Translations under genes and position numbers: made by a program | The notes under the pieces: generated by a model | The model's input: the letters and a program-made list of their open reading frames with translations, nothing else | Databases searched by the model: none | What the model was told of the DNA's origin: nothing | In this document: one piece after another, positions 53,107 through 62,153 of the stretch | Layout: each line of letters opens with the position of its first letter | Position numbering within the stretch: the stretch's first letter is position 1 | From: Pricia antarctica | GTDB taxonomy: Bacteria > Bacteroidota > Bacteroidia > Flavobacteriales > Flavobacteriaceae | Reading direction: 5' to 3' | Assembly: GCF_900101815.1 (NCBI RefSeq) | Contig: NZ_FNAO01000001.1 | Location: forward strand, 62,001-126,000 | DNA length: 64,000 nt

Positions 53107-54891
53107 ATGAAAGTAATGTTCTTTTTTTGTTTAATTCTTTCCGCAGGAAGCGCTGCAGCCCAAGAAGATTTTCTCGCCCAGCAATACTTCAACGATGGCG
53201 ATTATGAAAAGGCCGTGGTTTTTTACGAAAAACTGGTCGAAAAAAATCCAAGGAGAACAGACTATGCCGAAGGCCTTATCGCCACCTACCAGCAGCTGGA
53301 ACGCTATGCGGATGCCGAAAAATTTCTATCGGAAAAAATCGAGGAGAGCAACGCCTATCCTACCTTGCTCATCGAACTGGGCTACAATTATACCTTGCAA
53401 AAAATGCCCAAGAAGGCCGACATATACTATGAAAAGGCCATTGCAAAAATCAATGAGAATCCCAACTTTGGGTACGGCGTAGGCTTTCGGTTCCAAAAGT
53501 ATGTTTTATTGAATTGGGCATTGAAGGCCTACACCAAAGCCATGGAACTCAACCCGCAGTTGGATTATAATTACCAAATGGCCCGCATCTACGGCGAACA
53601 GGGCGATATCGAAAAAATGTATGTTTCGTACCTGAAACTTGTCAGCGAGGGCAAGACCTCAATGTCGAACGTGCTGCGACAAATCGACGATTTCGTAACG
53701 GCCGACCCCGAGAACGAGAACAACGTACTTTTCAAACAGGTAGTACTGAAAAACGCACAGCAAAGTCCTAATTTGCTTTGGAACGAGCTGCTGAGCTGGC
53801 TCTTTGTTCAACAAAAACAATACGACAGCGCCTTCCGCCAAGAAAAGGCGCTCTACAAACGTATGGATGCTCCCTCGATGCAACGTCTCGAAGGCTTGGG
53901 CGGTTTGGCCTTGGAAGATACCGAAATCGAAACTGCCAAAGAAATATTCGAATATATTGCGGACAACAGCGGTGAAGAAATAACCAAACTCAACGCTCAA
54001 CTGCAATTGATCGATATACAGTTATGGGATGCCGATGAAAAAGATCTTGACGATATTCAAAAGCAGTTCGATGAATTGATGGCCATCCACGGTTATAAAA
54101 ACCAGACGTTACAATTACAGGTCGCCTACGCCAATTTTCTCACTTTTGAAAAGGATACGCCCGAACCCGCCATCGACATCCTTAAGAAAAGCCTGGACCT
54201 GCCGCTCAACGATAGGGCGGACGCTTTCGTAACCTTGGCTTTGGGCGATATCTTGGTCTGTGATAAAAAATTCAATCAAGCGCTGATCTATTTTTCCCAG
54301 ATTCAAAAAAGATTGAAAAACGATATTTTGGGCCAGAACGCCCGGTTCAAAGTAGCGCAGACCAGTTTTTATAAAGGAGATTTTGATTGGGCGCTGACAC
54401 AGTTGAAAGTCCTGAGAAGTTCGACCTCGCAACTGATTGCCAACGACGCCATGCAGTTGAGCCTTTTGATTTCCGACAATTCGTTGGAAGATTCCACCCA
54501 AACCGCCCTGAAAAAATATGCCCGTGCCGACCTTTTGGCCTACCAAAATAAGAAAAAAGAAGCCATAGCCGAATTGGATGTCATCTTAAAAGATCATAAG
54601 GGCGAAAAAATAGAGGACGAAGCCTTACTAAAACAGGCCGAACTCTTGGAAAGTGTAAAGGATTATGAGGCCGCCGAGTTCAATTATCGTAAGATAACCG
54701 AATTCTATGCCAACGGAATCCTGGCCGATGACGCTCATTTTGCACTGGGCGAGCTATACAGAAACATTCTCGACGAACCCGAAAAAGCCCAGGCCGAATA
54801 CGAGAAAATCATCTATAACTATCAAGATAGTTATTATTTTCCGCAGGCACGGAAGAATTTTAGGATGTTGCGAGGGGATGCTGTGAATTAA
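53107..54891 (+). CDS. Exported tetratricopeptide repeat protein
   Basis: A 594-residue periplasmic protein with signal peptide MKVMFFFCLILSAGSAAA. The body is a long array of TPR-like helical pairs, for example AQQYFNDGDYEKAVVFYEKLVEKNPRR at the N-terminus, KAYTKAMELNPQLDYNYQMARIYGEQGD, and a C-terminal set YAREL-like repeats around DYEAAEFNYRKITEFYANGILADDAHFALGELY. No catalytic motif. Its place between serS and rsmA is shared by many Bacteroidota genomes as far as I know. It may serve as a scaffold in envelope assembly; this is a guess. Confidence 0.88.
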   Translation: MKVMFFFCLILSAGSAAAQEDFLAQQYFNDGDYEKAVVFYEKLVEKNPRRTDYAEGLIATYQQLERYADAEKFLSEKIEESNAYPTLLIELGYNYTLQKMPKKADIYYEKAIAKINENPNFGYGVGFRFQKYVLLNWALKAYTKAMELNPQLDYNYQMARIYGEQGDIEKMYVSYLKLVSEGKTSMSNVLRQIDDFVTADPENENNVLFKQVVLKNAQQSPNLLWNELLSWLFVQQKQYDSAFRQEKALYKRMDAPSMQRLEGLGGLALEDTEIETAKEIFEYIADNSGEEITKLNAQLQLIDIQLWDADEKDLDDIQKQFDELMAIHGYKNQTLQLQVAYANFLTFEKDTPEPAIDILKKSLDLPLNDRADAFVTLALGDILVCDKKFNQALIYFSQIQKRLKNDILGQNARFKVAQTSFYKGDFDWALTQLKVLRSSTSQLIANDAMQLSLLISDNSLEDSTQTALKKYARADLLAYQNKKKEAIAELDVILKDHKGEKIEDEALLKQAELLESVKDYEAAEFNYRKITEFYANGILADDAHFALGELYRNILDEPEKAQAEYEKIIYNYQDSYYFPQARKNFRMLRGDAVN

Positions 54892-55007
54892 AGTCAAGCG
54901 CAAGTTCGAGAATATTCCAAAAGGATGCACTATTCAAAAGTTATTTTTTTCTAAACTCGTCAACTAATAAATTTCTAAACTTTACTTTTAGGTGGGGCTA
55001 AGGCGCC

Positions 55008-55075
55008 AGGTCGAGCCCGTTGATTGCGCCCAAGACAGGCGCACTAGAGACCAAACCGACGGGAGTTCTCGACTT
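55008..55075 (+). ncRNA. Nested hairpin element upstream of DUF4286, possible cis-regulatory RNA
   Basis: Three stems nest in 68 bases: AGGTCGAG/CTCGACTT (55008-55015 with 55068-55075, one G-T), directly followed by CCCGTTG/CGACGGG (55016-55022 with 55057-55063, one G-T), and an apical GCGCC/GGCGC (55026-55030 with 55038-55042). The closing strand could instead pair with AGTCGA at 55092-55097, giving an alternative fold 28 bases before the DUF4286 ATG. It is more GC-rich than its surroundings. It may be a leader RNA, or the remnant of a dispersed palindromic repeat. The flanking gap 54892-55124 holds no gene. Confidence 0.4.
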
Positions 55076-55124
55076 TAGTTTATGCTGATCTAGTCGAAGT
55101 GCTAAAACAGGCAATATAAAAAAT

Positions 55125-55436
55125 ATGCTGATTTACAACGTAACAACAAACATCGAAGCCTCCGTTCATGTCGAATGGCTGCAATGGATGCAGGAAACCC
55201 ATATTCCCGATGTGCTGGCGACAGGCAAGTTTTTGAACGCTAAAATGAGTAAAGTCCTGGTGGATGAAGATCTGGGAGGCCTAACCTATTCGGTACAATT
55301 TACGACCGTGGACAGAGAGGCATTGCGAAAATATTATTCCGAGGATGCTACCCGATTGAGGGACAATGCCTTAAAACGCTTCCCGAACAAATTTGTATCC
55401 TTTAGGACGGAACTAGAAGTAATCAGCGAACACTAA
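55125..55436 (+). CDS. DUF4286 family protein
   Basis: A 103-residue cytosolic protein of ferredoxin-like fold with the family start MLIYNVTTNIEASVHVEWLQWMQETHIPDVLATGKF and the C-terminal block RLRDNALKRFPNKFVSFRTELEV. Function unknown. It commonly precedes rsmA in Bacteroidota, as here with one small gene in between. A structured leader lies just upstream. Confidence 0.9.
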   Translation: MLIYNVTTNIEASVHVEWLQWMQETHIPDVLATGKFLNAKMSKVLVDEDLGGLTYSVQFTTVDREALRKYYSEDATRLRDNALKRFPNKFVSFRTELEVISEH

Positions 55437-55461
55437 TAATTAAAAATAGAGTAGAAGTCCA

Positions 55462-55773
55462 ATGGAAAAAATCGAATTTCTGTTCACCTATGGTACCCTC
55501 CAAGATGAACGCCTGCACCATGCCCTTTTCCATAAAAAGATGGAAGGTACTTCCGATACACTGCGATGCTATCGCATATCGGAAGCCAAAGTAAACGGAG
55601 TCTATGACATGGCGGAGCATACCGGAAACGAGGAAGATACCGTCGAAGGCATCGTATATAAAATTGCCGAAGAGCATTTGAAAGGAGCGGATGAATACGA
55701 GGGCGACCTTTACGAGAGGATAAGCGTCACCTTGGTTTCCGGCAAAAAAGCTTGGGTCTATATCACCATTTGA
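55462..55773 (+). CDS. Gamma-glutamylcyclotransferase-like (AIG2/GGCT) protein
   Basis: A 103-residue GGCT-fold protein. The substrate loop is [18 protein letters not shown], and the acidic catalytic segment is [27 protein letters not shown]. Members cleave gamma-glutamyl amines or peptides to 5-oxoproline; the true substrate here is unknown. It lies 25 bases after DUF4286 and 10 bases before rsmA, so all three are probably one operon. Confidence 0.88.
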   Translation: MEKIEFLFTYGTLQDERLHHALFHKKMEGTSDTLRCYRISEAKVNGVYDMAEHTGNEEDTVEGIVYKIAEEHLKGADEYEGDLYERISVTLVSGKKAWVYITI

Positions 55774-55783
55774 AAACTTTGAC

Positions 55784-56644
55784 ATGTCCAAAAAGAAAAA
55801 TTATGGGAAGAAATCTAAAAAATATCCTTCGGATAAAAGTCCCGTAAAGGCCAAAAAATATCTCGGCCAACATTTTCTGAAGGACGAAGGTATCGCGCGG
55901 CAAATCGCGGAAACCCTTTCTTTGGATGGCTATAAAAATGTCATCGAAATCGGTCCCGGTACGGGTGTACTCACCAAATACCTGCTGTTGCACAATATCG
56001 ACCTGGTCGCCATGGACCTCGATCCGGATTCCATCGTTTACCTGAACCATAGTTTTCCGTTGGAAAATCCGAAAGTTTTGCAAAGGTCGGGTTCCTTTCA
56101 GGTGGTCGAAGCAGATTTTCTTCATTACGATTTGACCCAACTTTTCGGCAAAGAGCCCTTTGCCATCACGGGCAACTTTCCTTATAATATCTCTACCCAG
56201 ATTGTCTTTAAAATGCTGGAAATAAAGGAGCAGGTTCCCGAATTTTCGGGCATGTTTCAAAAAGAAGTGGCGCAGCGCATCTGTGAAAAGGAAGGCAGCA
56301 AGGCCTACGGCATATTATCCGTTCTCGTACAGGCCTTTTACGATGCCGAATACTTGTTCACGGTACATCCGGAGGTGTTCGCCCCGCCTCCAAAAGTGCA
56401 ATCCGGCGTGCTACGGCTCGTCCGAAAACCGGATTTTACGTTAGATTGTGATGAAAAACTGTTCTTCCGGGTGGTAAAAGCGGCCTTTAACCACCGGCGG
56501 AAGACCATCCGCAATAGCCTGAAATCTTTTGATCTTTCGGATGCGCTCCGGGAAGATAGTATTTTCGACTTGCGACCGGAGCAATTAAGTGTTGATGATT
56601 TTATTCAATTGACCACAAAAATAGAGGCGGAAATAAAGCTTTAA
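55784..56644 (+). CDS. rsmA: 16S rRNA dimethyladenosine transferase RsmA (KsgA)
   Basis: A 286-residue S-adenosylmethionine-dependent enzyme that dimethylates two adjacent adenosines near the 3' end of 16S rRNA. It has [14 protein letters not shown], the SAM loop [16 protein letters not shown], and the catalytic [10 protein letters not shown] (NFPY instead of the commoner NLPY). The C-terminal domain shows [12 protein letters not shown] and [13 protein letters not shown] basic 22-residue N-terminal tail ([16 protein letters not shown]) makes it slightly longer than usual. Confidence 0.96.
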   Translation: MSKKKNYGKKSKKYPSDKSPVKAKKYLGQHFLKDEGIARQIAETLSLDGYKNVIEIGPGTGVLTKYLLLHNIDLVAMDLDPDSIVYLNHSFPLENPKVLQRSGSFQVVEADFLHYDLTQLFGKEPFAITGNFPYNISTQIVFKMLEIKEQVPEFSGMFQKEVAQRICEKEGSKAYGILSVLVQAFYDAEYLFTVHPEVFAPPPKVQSGVLRLVRKPDFTLDCDEKLFFRVVKAAFNHRRKTIRNSLKSFDLSDALREDSIFDLRPEQLSVDDFIQLTTKIEAEIKL

Positions 56645-56703
56645 ATCTCAGCCTCATTCCAATAATATAAACCCATAATCTCATAAACTCATAAACCTTT
56701 ATT

Positions 56704-56711
56704 TACCTTTG
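56704..56711 (+). promoter_or_regulatory. Candidate -7 element for mgtE
   Basis: TACCTTTG matches TAnnTTTG and lies 26 bases before the mgtE ATG. No TTTG is found at the -33 position, so this is weak support for a separate promoter. Confidence 0.35.
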
Positions 56712-56737
56712 CGCACTTTGTGTGAAACCCTCCAACG

Positions 56738-58093
56738 ATGACCCCGTTCAAATTAACAGAAGAACTCGTAACCGAGATCGAACAGCTGATCGAAAACCAA
56801 AGGGATACCGACCTGGTAGCCCTAATGGAAGACATGCACTATGCCGATGTTGCCGAGATTATTGATGAACTAGACGAGGACGAGGCTACCTATATCATCA
56901 AACTGCTCGAAAGCGATAAGACTTCCGAGGTGCTTACCGAACTTGATGACGATGTTAGGGAAGCGATCCTGGGCAATCTTTCCGCCAAAGAAATTGCAGA
57001 AGAACTAGGCGAACTAGATACCGATGACGCGGCCGATATCGTAGGGGAACTACCTAACGACATCATTCAAGAGGTCATTTCGGAAATCATGGATCGGGAA
57101 CATGCCAGAGATATCGTCGACCTATTGCGTTATGACGAATACACTGCAGGCGGTCTCATGGCCAAAGAACTCGTTAAGGTAAAGGAAGATTGGAACGTGC
57201 TGACCTGCGTAAAGGAAATGCGCGCACAGGCCGAGAACGTCACCCGCGTGCACTCCATCTACGTAGTGGATGCCGATGATAAGTTAATGGGCCGTCTATC
57301 GCTTAAAGATTTGCTGACCACTTCCACGACTACCCATATTAAGGATATCTATATTCCGAAAGTAGATCGTGTCGGTGTCAACGAAAAACCCGAAGAGGTG
57401 GCCAAGATCATGAGCAAATACGATTTGGAGGCTATTCCTGTAGTCGATGAAATCGGAAGGTTGGTCGGTAGAATAACCATCGATGACATTGTAGACGTTA
57501 TCAAGGAAGAAGCCGACAAGGATTATCAAATGGCGGCCGGTATCTCCCAAGACGTCGAGGCCCACGATAGCATTTGGAAACTTACAAGGGCCCGTTTGCC
57601 CTGGCTGATTATCGGTATGTTCGGCGGTATCGGGGCGGCCAGTATTATCAATAGTTTTCAAGCCGTAATGTCCGAGTTTCCCATTCTACTGATTTTTGTG
57701 CCTCTGATCCAAGCAACGGCCGGAAATGTCGGGGTACAATCTTCGGCCATTATGGTACAGGGCTTGGCGAACGATACGGTCAAAGGCGAAATAATTAATC
57801 GCCTTTTAAAGGAATTCGCCCTCGGCCTAATCAATGGTGCGGTCATTGCCGTCATCGTACTGCTCATCAGCCATTTTGCCTTTCAAACTTCCTACTTGAT
57901 ATCGGCGACCCTTTGTATCGCTTTGGTCACGGTCATCATCATTGCGGCACTGATCGGCACGTTCATACCCGTTTTTTTGGATGCCAGGGGCATAGATCCC
58001 GCGGTTGCTACCGGGCCCTTCATCACCACGGGCAACGATATTTTCGGCATTCTGATCTACTTTTCGATAGCTAAAGTAGTGCTTGGGATTTAA
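56738..58093 (+). CDS. mgtE: Magnesium transporter MgtE
   Basis: A 451-residue magnesium channel. Residues 1-130 form the acidic MgtE_N domain (repeated VAEIIDELDEDEA-type units, MgtE superhelix), 130-260 two CBS domains that sense magnesium (VHSIYVVDADDKLMGRLSL, AIPVVDEIGRLVGRITIDD), and the rest five membrane helices with the pore segments PLIQATAGNVGVQSSAIMVQG and VATGPFITTGNDIFGI. It follows rsmA after 93 bases. Confidence 0.96.
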   Translation: MTPFKLTEELVTEIEQLIENQRDTDLVALMEDMHYADVAEIIDELDEDEATYIIKLLESDKTSEVLTELDDDVREAILGNLSAKEIAEELGELDTDDAADIVGELPNDIIQEVISEIMDREHARDIVDLLRYDEYTAGGLMAKELVKVKEDWNVLTCVKEMRAQAENVTRVHSIYVVDADDKLMGRLSLKDLLTTSTTTHIKDIYIPKVDRVGVNEKPEEVAKIMSKYDLEAIPVVDEIGRLVGRITIDDIVDVIKEEADKDYQMAAGISQDVEAHDSIWKLTRARLPWLIIGMFGGIGAASIINSFQAVMSEFPILLIFVPLIQATAGNVGVQSSAIMVQGLANDTVKGEIINRLLKEFALGLINGAVIAVIVLLISHFAFQTSYLISATLCIALVTVIIIAALIGTFIPVFLDARGIDPAVATGPFITTGNDIFGILIYFSIAKVVLGI

Positions 58094-58144
58094 GAATTTT
58101 ACCCTATTCCCGATTTTAGTATCTTAGGCGAAACAAACCACCCT

Positions 58145-59464
58145 ATGCCCCTCGCCATTGTCATTGCCGGAATCATTCTCCTTTTCATTCTGATCGCCCG
58201 TTTCAAACTCAATGCCTTTATTGCCTTTATTATCGTATCCCTTTTGGTAGGGGTCGCCGAGGGGATGGATTTTCTGACCGCTATCAAATCCATACAGAAC
58301 GGAATAGGCAACACCTTGGGCTATCTGATTTTAATCTTGGGCTTGGGTGCCATGCTGGGCAAATTGGTCGCCGATAGCGGGGCCGCCCAACGGATTACCA
58401 TGCAATTGGTAGAAAAATTCGGGAAAACCAACATTCAATGGGCCGTGGTCTTGACCGGTTTTATTGTGGGCATCCCCATGTTCTACACGGTTGGGTTCGT
58501 GATATTGGTGCCGCTGGTCTTTACCGTTGCCGCCGCAACGGGACTTAATTTGATTTATGTCGGGCTTCCTATGCTGGCCTCGTTGTCCGTGACCCACGGC
58601 TATCTACCGCCGCACCCCGCACCTACCGGAATCGCCATCATGTTCGACGCCAATATCGGGAAAACTTTGCTGTACGGCATTATCGTTGCCATTCCCGCTA
58701 TTATCGTTGCAGGGCCTCTTTTTTCTCGGACTATTAAAAACGTTGAGGCCACTCCGCTAAAGGAGTTTATGAACCCGAAAGTACTTACAGATGCCGAGAT
58801 GCCGAGCACCCTGAATAGCATCCTCACGGCTTTATTGCCCGTTGTTTTAATAGGATTGGGGTCGATCGTGGCGCTGGTTCTTCCCGAAGAAAATATCCTC
58901 CGAAAAATAACCGATGTTCTCGGAGACCCGGTTATCGCCATGCTGATTTCCGTACTGGTCGCCATTTACACGCTAGGCCTTGGCCGAGGTAAAAAAATGG
59001 ACGAAGTGATGCGTTCCGTAGGTAGTGCCGTATCGGGCATTACCATGGTTTTACTTATCATCGCAGGTGCGGGCGCCCTAAAAGAAGTTCTCATCGATAG
59101 CGGTGTAAGCGAATACATTGGGGATATGCTCAAGGGCTCCACTATTTCTCCCTTGATTCTGGCCTGGCTTATCGCGACCGTTATCCGGGTCTGTGTCGGA
59201 TCGGCTACCGTTGCGGGACTTACGGCTGCTGGTATCGCCCTTCCATTGATCGCAAATACGGGTGTTAGCCCTGAATTAATGGTATTGGCCATCGGATCCG
59301 GAAGCCTGATGCTATCCCACGTCAATGATGGGGGTTTTTGGCTCTATAAGGAATACTTTAACCTCTCGATAAAGGACACGCTCCGCACCTGGACGGTCAT
59401 GGAAACGACCGTGGGCGTTATGGGTCTCATCGGGGTGCTGGTCTTGGAACAGTTTGTGGGGTAG
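58145..59464 (+). CDS. GntP family organic acid:H+ symporter
   Basis: A 439-residue inner-membrane permease of the gluconate:H+ symporter family with about 12 helices. Recognisable segments are NGIGNTLGYLILILGLGAMLGKLVADSGAA, SVTHGYLPPHPAPTGIA and AIGSGSLMLSHVNDGGFW. GntP relatives carry gluconate, D-serine or other hydroxy acids. Since it is followed by RidA and a D-threonine-aldolase-like enzyme, a D-hydroxyamino acid is a likelier cargo than gluconate; this is inference. Confidence 0.93.
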   Translation: MPLAIVIAGIILLFILIARFKLNAFIAFIIVSLLVGVAEGMDFLTAIKSIQNGIGNTLGYLILILGLGAMLGKLVADSGAAQRITMQLVEKFGKTNIQWAVVLTGFIVGIPMFYTVGFVILVPLVFTVAAATGLNLIYVGLPMLASLSVTHGYLPPHPAPTGIAIMFDANIGKTLLYGIIVAIPAIIVAGPLFSRTIKNVEATPLKEFMNPKVLTDAEMPSTLNSILTALLPVVLIGLGSIVALVLPEENILRKITDVLGDPVIAMLISVLVAIYTLGLGRGKKMDEVMRSVGSAVSGITMVLLIIAGAGALKEVLIDSGVSEYIGDMLKGSTISPLILAWLIATVIRVCVGSATVAGLTAAGIALPLIANTGVSPELMVLAIGSGSLMLSHVNDGGFWLYKEYFNLSIKDTLRTWTVMETTVGVMGLIGVLVLEQFVG

Positions 59465-59542
59465 GATGCAATATATTTTCATACCTCAGCAATTTGACAA
59501 AAAAATCGTTATTTTGTAACTAAACTTGCTAAAGAACGCTTT

Positions 59543-60007
59543 ATGAAACCCATATCCCAAAGAATCGAAGAACTCGGCCTGATTTTGCCGCCCGCACCTC
59601 CCCCGGCGGGACTTTACAAACCGGTACTTGTCGTAGACCATTTTTTATATGTCTCGGGGCAAGGACCGATGCTGCCCGATGGAACCTTGATGAAGGGCAG
59701 GGTCGGTGATAGCCTCACGCTTGAGGAGGGAAAAGCCGGTGCCCGCCAGGTCGCCCTCACCATGCTTTCGACCATACAGACCCATTTCGGTAGTATCGAC
59801 CAAATCAAGCGCTTGGTAAAAACCTTGGGTATGGTCAATTGTACTCCCGATTTTCCTGACCATCCTTTGGTCATCAACGGTTTTAGCGAAGTGATGGCAG
59901 AAATTTTCGGCTCGGAGAACGGGGTCGGGGTACGCAGTGCCGTGGGCATGATGCTTCCCGGAGGAATCTCCGTAGAAATCGAGGCGATGTTCGAATTACA
60001 TCGCTAG
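59543..60007 (+). CDS. RidA/YjgF family protein
   Basis: A 154-residue member of the RidA superfamily, of the longer subtype that starts RIEELGLILPPAPPPAGLYKP. VSGQGPMLPDG and the C-terminal GVRSAVGMMLPGGISVEIEAMFEL are conserved; the Arg in VRSAV matches the carboxylate-binding Arg needed for imine deamination. RidA proteins destroy reactive 2-aminoacrylate or 2-iminobutanoate, products of PLP dehydratases acting on serine or threonine, which suits its position between the permease and a PLP enzyme. Confidence 0.93.
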   Translation: MKPISQRIEELGLILPPAPPPAGLYKPVLVVDHFLYVSGQGPMLPDGTLMKGRVGDSLTLEEGKAGARQVALTMLSTIQTHFGSIDQIKRLVKTLGMVNCTPDFPDHPLVINGFSEVMAEIFGSENGVGVRSAVGMMLPGGISVEIEAMFELHR

Positions 60008-60090
60008 CCCATGGGCAACGAATGTTGGCACAAAATTCCAAATTTCAAGTACTAAATTCCATCTAGTTATAAAGGTAAATCTGAAATGGT

Positions 60091-61203
60091 ATGGAAAACA
60101 AGAACTGGTACGAATTGACCGATACCAAAGATGTGATTTCCCCGTCGTTATTGGTTTATCCCGATAGAATACTGCACAACATCCGAACCATGCTTGAAAT
60201 GGCAGGGGGAGCGGAACAGCTACGTCCGCATATAAAGACCCACAAAACAGCGGAAATTGTCGAGATGCAGTTGGGTCAGGGCATTCAAAAGTTCAAATGT
60301 GCCACTATCGCGGAGGCCGAATTGCTGGCGATGTGCAATGCCCCTGATATTCTTTTGGCCATGCAGCCGGTCGGGGCTAATTTGAAACGGTTTTTTGGTT
60401 TGGTGGATACGTATCCGGAATCTAAATTTTCAGCGCTTGTCGATAATTTGGATACGCTGAAGGCCTTGTCCGAAATGGCCAGAGTGCAAGGGGCGAGGGT
60501 TTCCCTTTGGATGGATATCAACTGTGGGATGAATCGAACCGGGATTTTTCCTGACAAAAACGCCATCGACCTATACCGTAAAATGGACGCTGACCCAAAC
60601 GTCGAGGCGAAAGGATTACATGCCTATGACGGCCACATTCGAAACACGGATGTCGCGGAACGGAAAAAAGCCTGCGATGTGGCGTTTGCACCCGTTGTCA
60701 CCTTAAAAAATAATTTAGAATCCGAAGGAATCAAAGTCAAGGGAATTATTGCCGGAGGCTCTCCCACCTTTCCTTTTCACGCCCAGCGCGATGGGGTCGA
60801 GGCCAGTCCGGGCACCACCTTGCTTTGGGATGCCGGCTACGGCGACCTGTTTCCCGAAATGGATTTCTTGCCCGCAGCGGTACTCCTGACCCGAATTATC
60901 AGTAAACCCGCAAAAAACATACTCTGTTTGGATCTGGGACATAAATACCTCGCCCCTGAAATGCCCTTTCCGAGAGTGCGTTTTTTGAACCTGGAGAAAT
61001 CCATCCAAAAAGGCCAAAGCGAGGAGCATTTCGTGCTGGAATGCGAAAATGCAGAGCAATACGCTATAGGCGACGTTTGCTATGCGCTTCCGGTGCACAT
61101 TTGCCCGACAGTTGCCAAATATGATAGTTTGCAAGTAGTTTCTGAAGGAATGGTCATCGACGAATGGCAAGTTGTGGCCAGAAATCAGCGTATTACGCTT
61201 TGA
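60091..61203 (+). CDS. D-threonine-aldolase family PLP enzyme
   Basis: A 370-residue fold-type III PLP enzyme (alanine-racemase-like barrel, D-TA family). The cofactor Lys lies in LRPHIKTHKTAEI, the barrel shows LWMDINCGMNRTGI and LHAYDGHIR, and the C-terminal metal site is VHICPTVAKY with its His and Cys. Members act as D-threonine aldolases or D-serine dehydratases. A dehydratase would make 2-aminoacrylate, which the neighbouring RidA would clear. It lies 83 bases after ridA. Which reaction holds cannot be read from motifs alone. Confidence 0.92.
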   Translation: MENKNWYELTDTKDVISPSLLVYPDRILHNIRTMLEMAGGAEQLRPHIKTHKTAEIVEMQLGQGIQKFKCATIAEAELLAMCNAPDILLAMQPVGANLKRFFGLVDTYPESKFSALVDNLDTLKALSEMARVQGARVSLWMDINCGMNRTGIFPDKNAIDLYRKMDADPNVEAKGLHAYDGHIRNTDVAERKKACDVAFAPVVTLKNNLESEGIKVKGIIAGGSPTFPFHAQRDGVEASPGTTLLWDAGYGDLFPEMDFLPAAVLLTRIISKPAKNILCLDLGHKYLAPEMPFPRVRFLNLEKSIQKGQSEEHFVLECENAEQYAIGDVCYALPVHICPTVAKYDSLQVVSEGMVIDEWQVVARNQRITL

Positions 61204-61349
61204 AAATAGTAAAGGGCGCATTGAACCCATCTTGAGTTATTCTTTTGGTGTAGTTCCATACAACCACTCCAAATGGCTTCATGTAGGTAAAATGGTCTGT
61301 CCGAAATTATTTGTGTATTTTTCGACAGTATTCCAATTCATACCCTTCG

Positions 61350-62087
61350 ATGAACCGACGACACTTTTTAAACCGCTCTGCCCTCGCCCTATTGGCAACG
61401 CCGCTTATTGGATGTTCGGACGATAACAAATTCCGGTTTAAACAGGGGCAGATTATCGGATGTTTTGGCGACAGTATTACCGCGGTGGAAAATGGGTATG
61501 TGGCCCTACTACAGTCCAAAATCGATAGTGCACATCCCACTATGGACTTAAAGTTTATGAACTATGGCCTAAGTAGTGAAACCGTAACCGGACTTACTGA
61601 AAAAGATCATCCCGGCCCAAGACCGTACCTATTCGAGCGCTTGGATGGTATTCTTGACAAAACGCCCATCGACGTTGCCTTTTTCTGCTATGGTATCAAT
61701 GGCGGTATTTACGGAAAACCCTCCGAGAAATTGTTCAAAAGTTTTAAAATAGGGGTGTATACTTTTTTGGAAAAGATGCGACAGCGGAAAATTCCTGCTG
61801 TACTGTTGACGCCTCCGCCGCTGGCGTTGAAAGCAGCACCGGTCGAAACTTCCAGGGATACAGACTTCGGCTATAAAAATCCATATCCCAAATATGAGGA
61901 AGAGGTTTTACAGGAATTCGAGCGGATCATACTCCAGATGGAACATCCTTATGCAAAGCTCGAAATAGATATACACACGCCCCTTCTCGAAAATCAAGCG
62001 ACGTGTTACGACACCGACCCCATTCACCCCAACCAAAAAGGACACGAACTGATTGCGGATACGATTTTCCGGAATTTAGCGTTTTAA
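61350..62087 (+). CDS. SGNH/GDSL hydrolase, exported
   Basis: A 245-residue esterase-type hydrolase. ATG 61350 gives MNRRHFLNRSALALLATPLIGC, a twin-arginine-like signal with a lipobox, whereas the longer frame from 61311 adds 13 unrelated residues. Block I is CFGDSITAVENGY with the Ser nucleophile, block II NYGLSSETVTG, block III CYGINGG, and block V DPIHPNQKGHEL with the catalytic Asp and His. Likely substrates are acyl or acetyl esters. It lies 146 bases downstream of the PLP enzyme, so co-transcription is possible, not certain. Confidence 0.9.
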   Translation: MNRRHFLNRSALALLATPLIGCSDDNKFRFKQGQIIGCFGDSITAVENGYVALLQSKIDSAHPTMDLKFMNYGLSSETVTGLTEKDHPGPRPYLFERLDGILDKTPIDVAFFCYGINGGIYGKPSEKLFKSFKIGVYTFLEKMRQRKIPAVLLTPPPLALKAAPVETSRDTDFGYKNPYPKYEEEVLQEFERIILQMEHPYAKLEIDIHTPLLENQATCYDTDPIHPNQKGHELIADTIFRNLAF

Positions 62088-62153
62088 CAAGTACTTAAGT
62101 CCGCATGGCAGGGTATTTGTTATCTTTAATGCCGGTCTTTTATCGCCTCAAAA

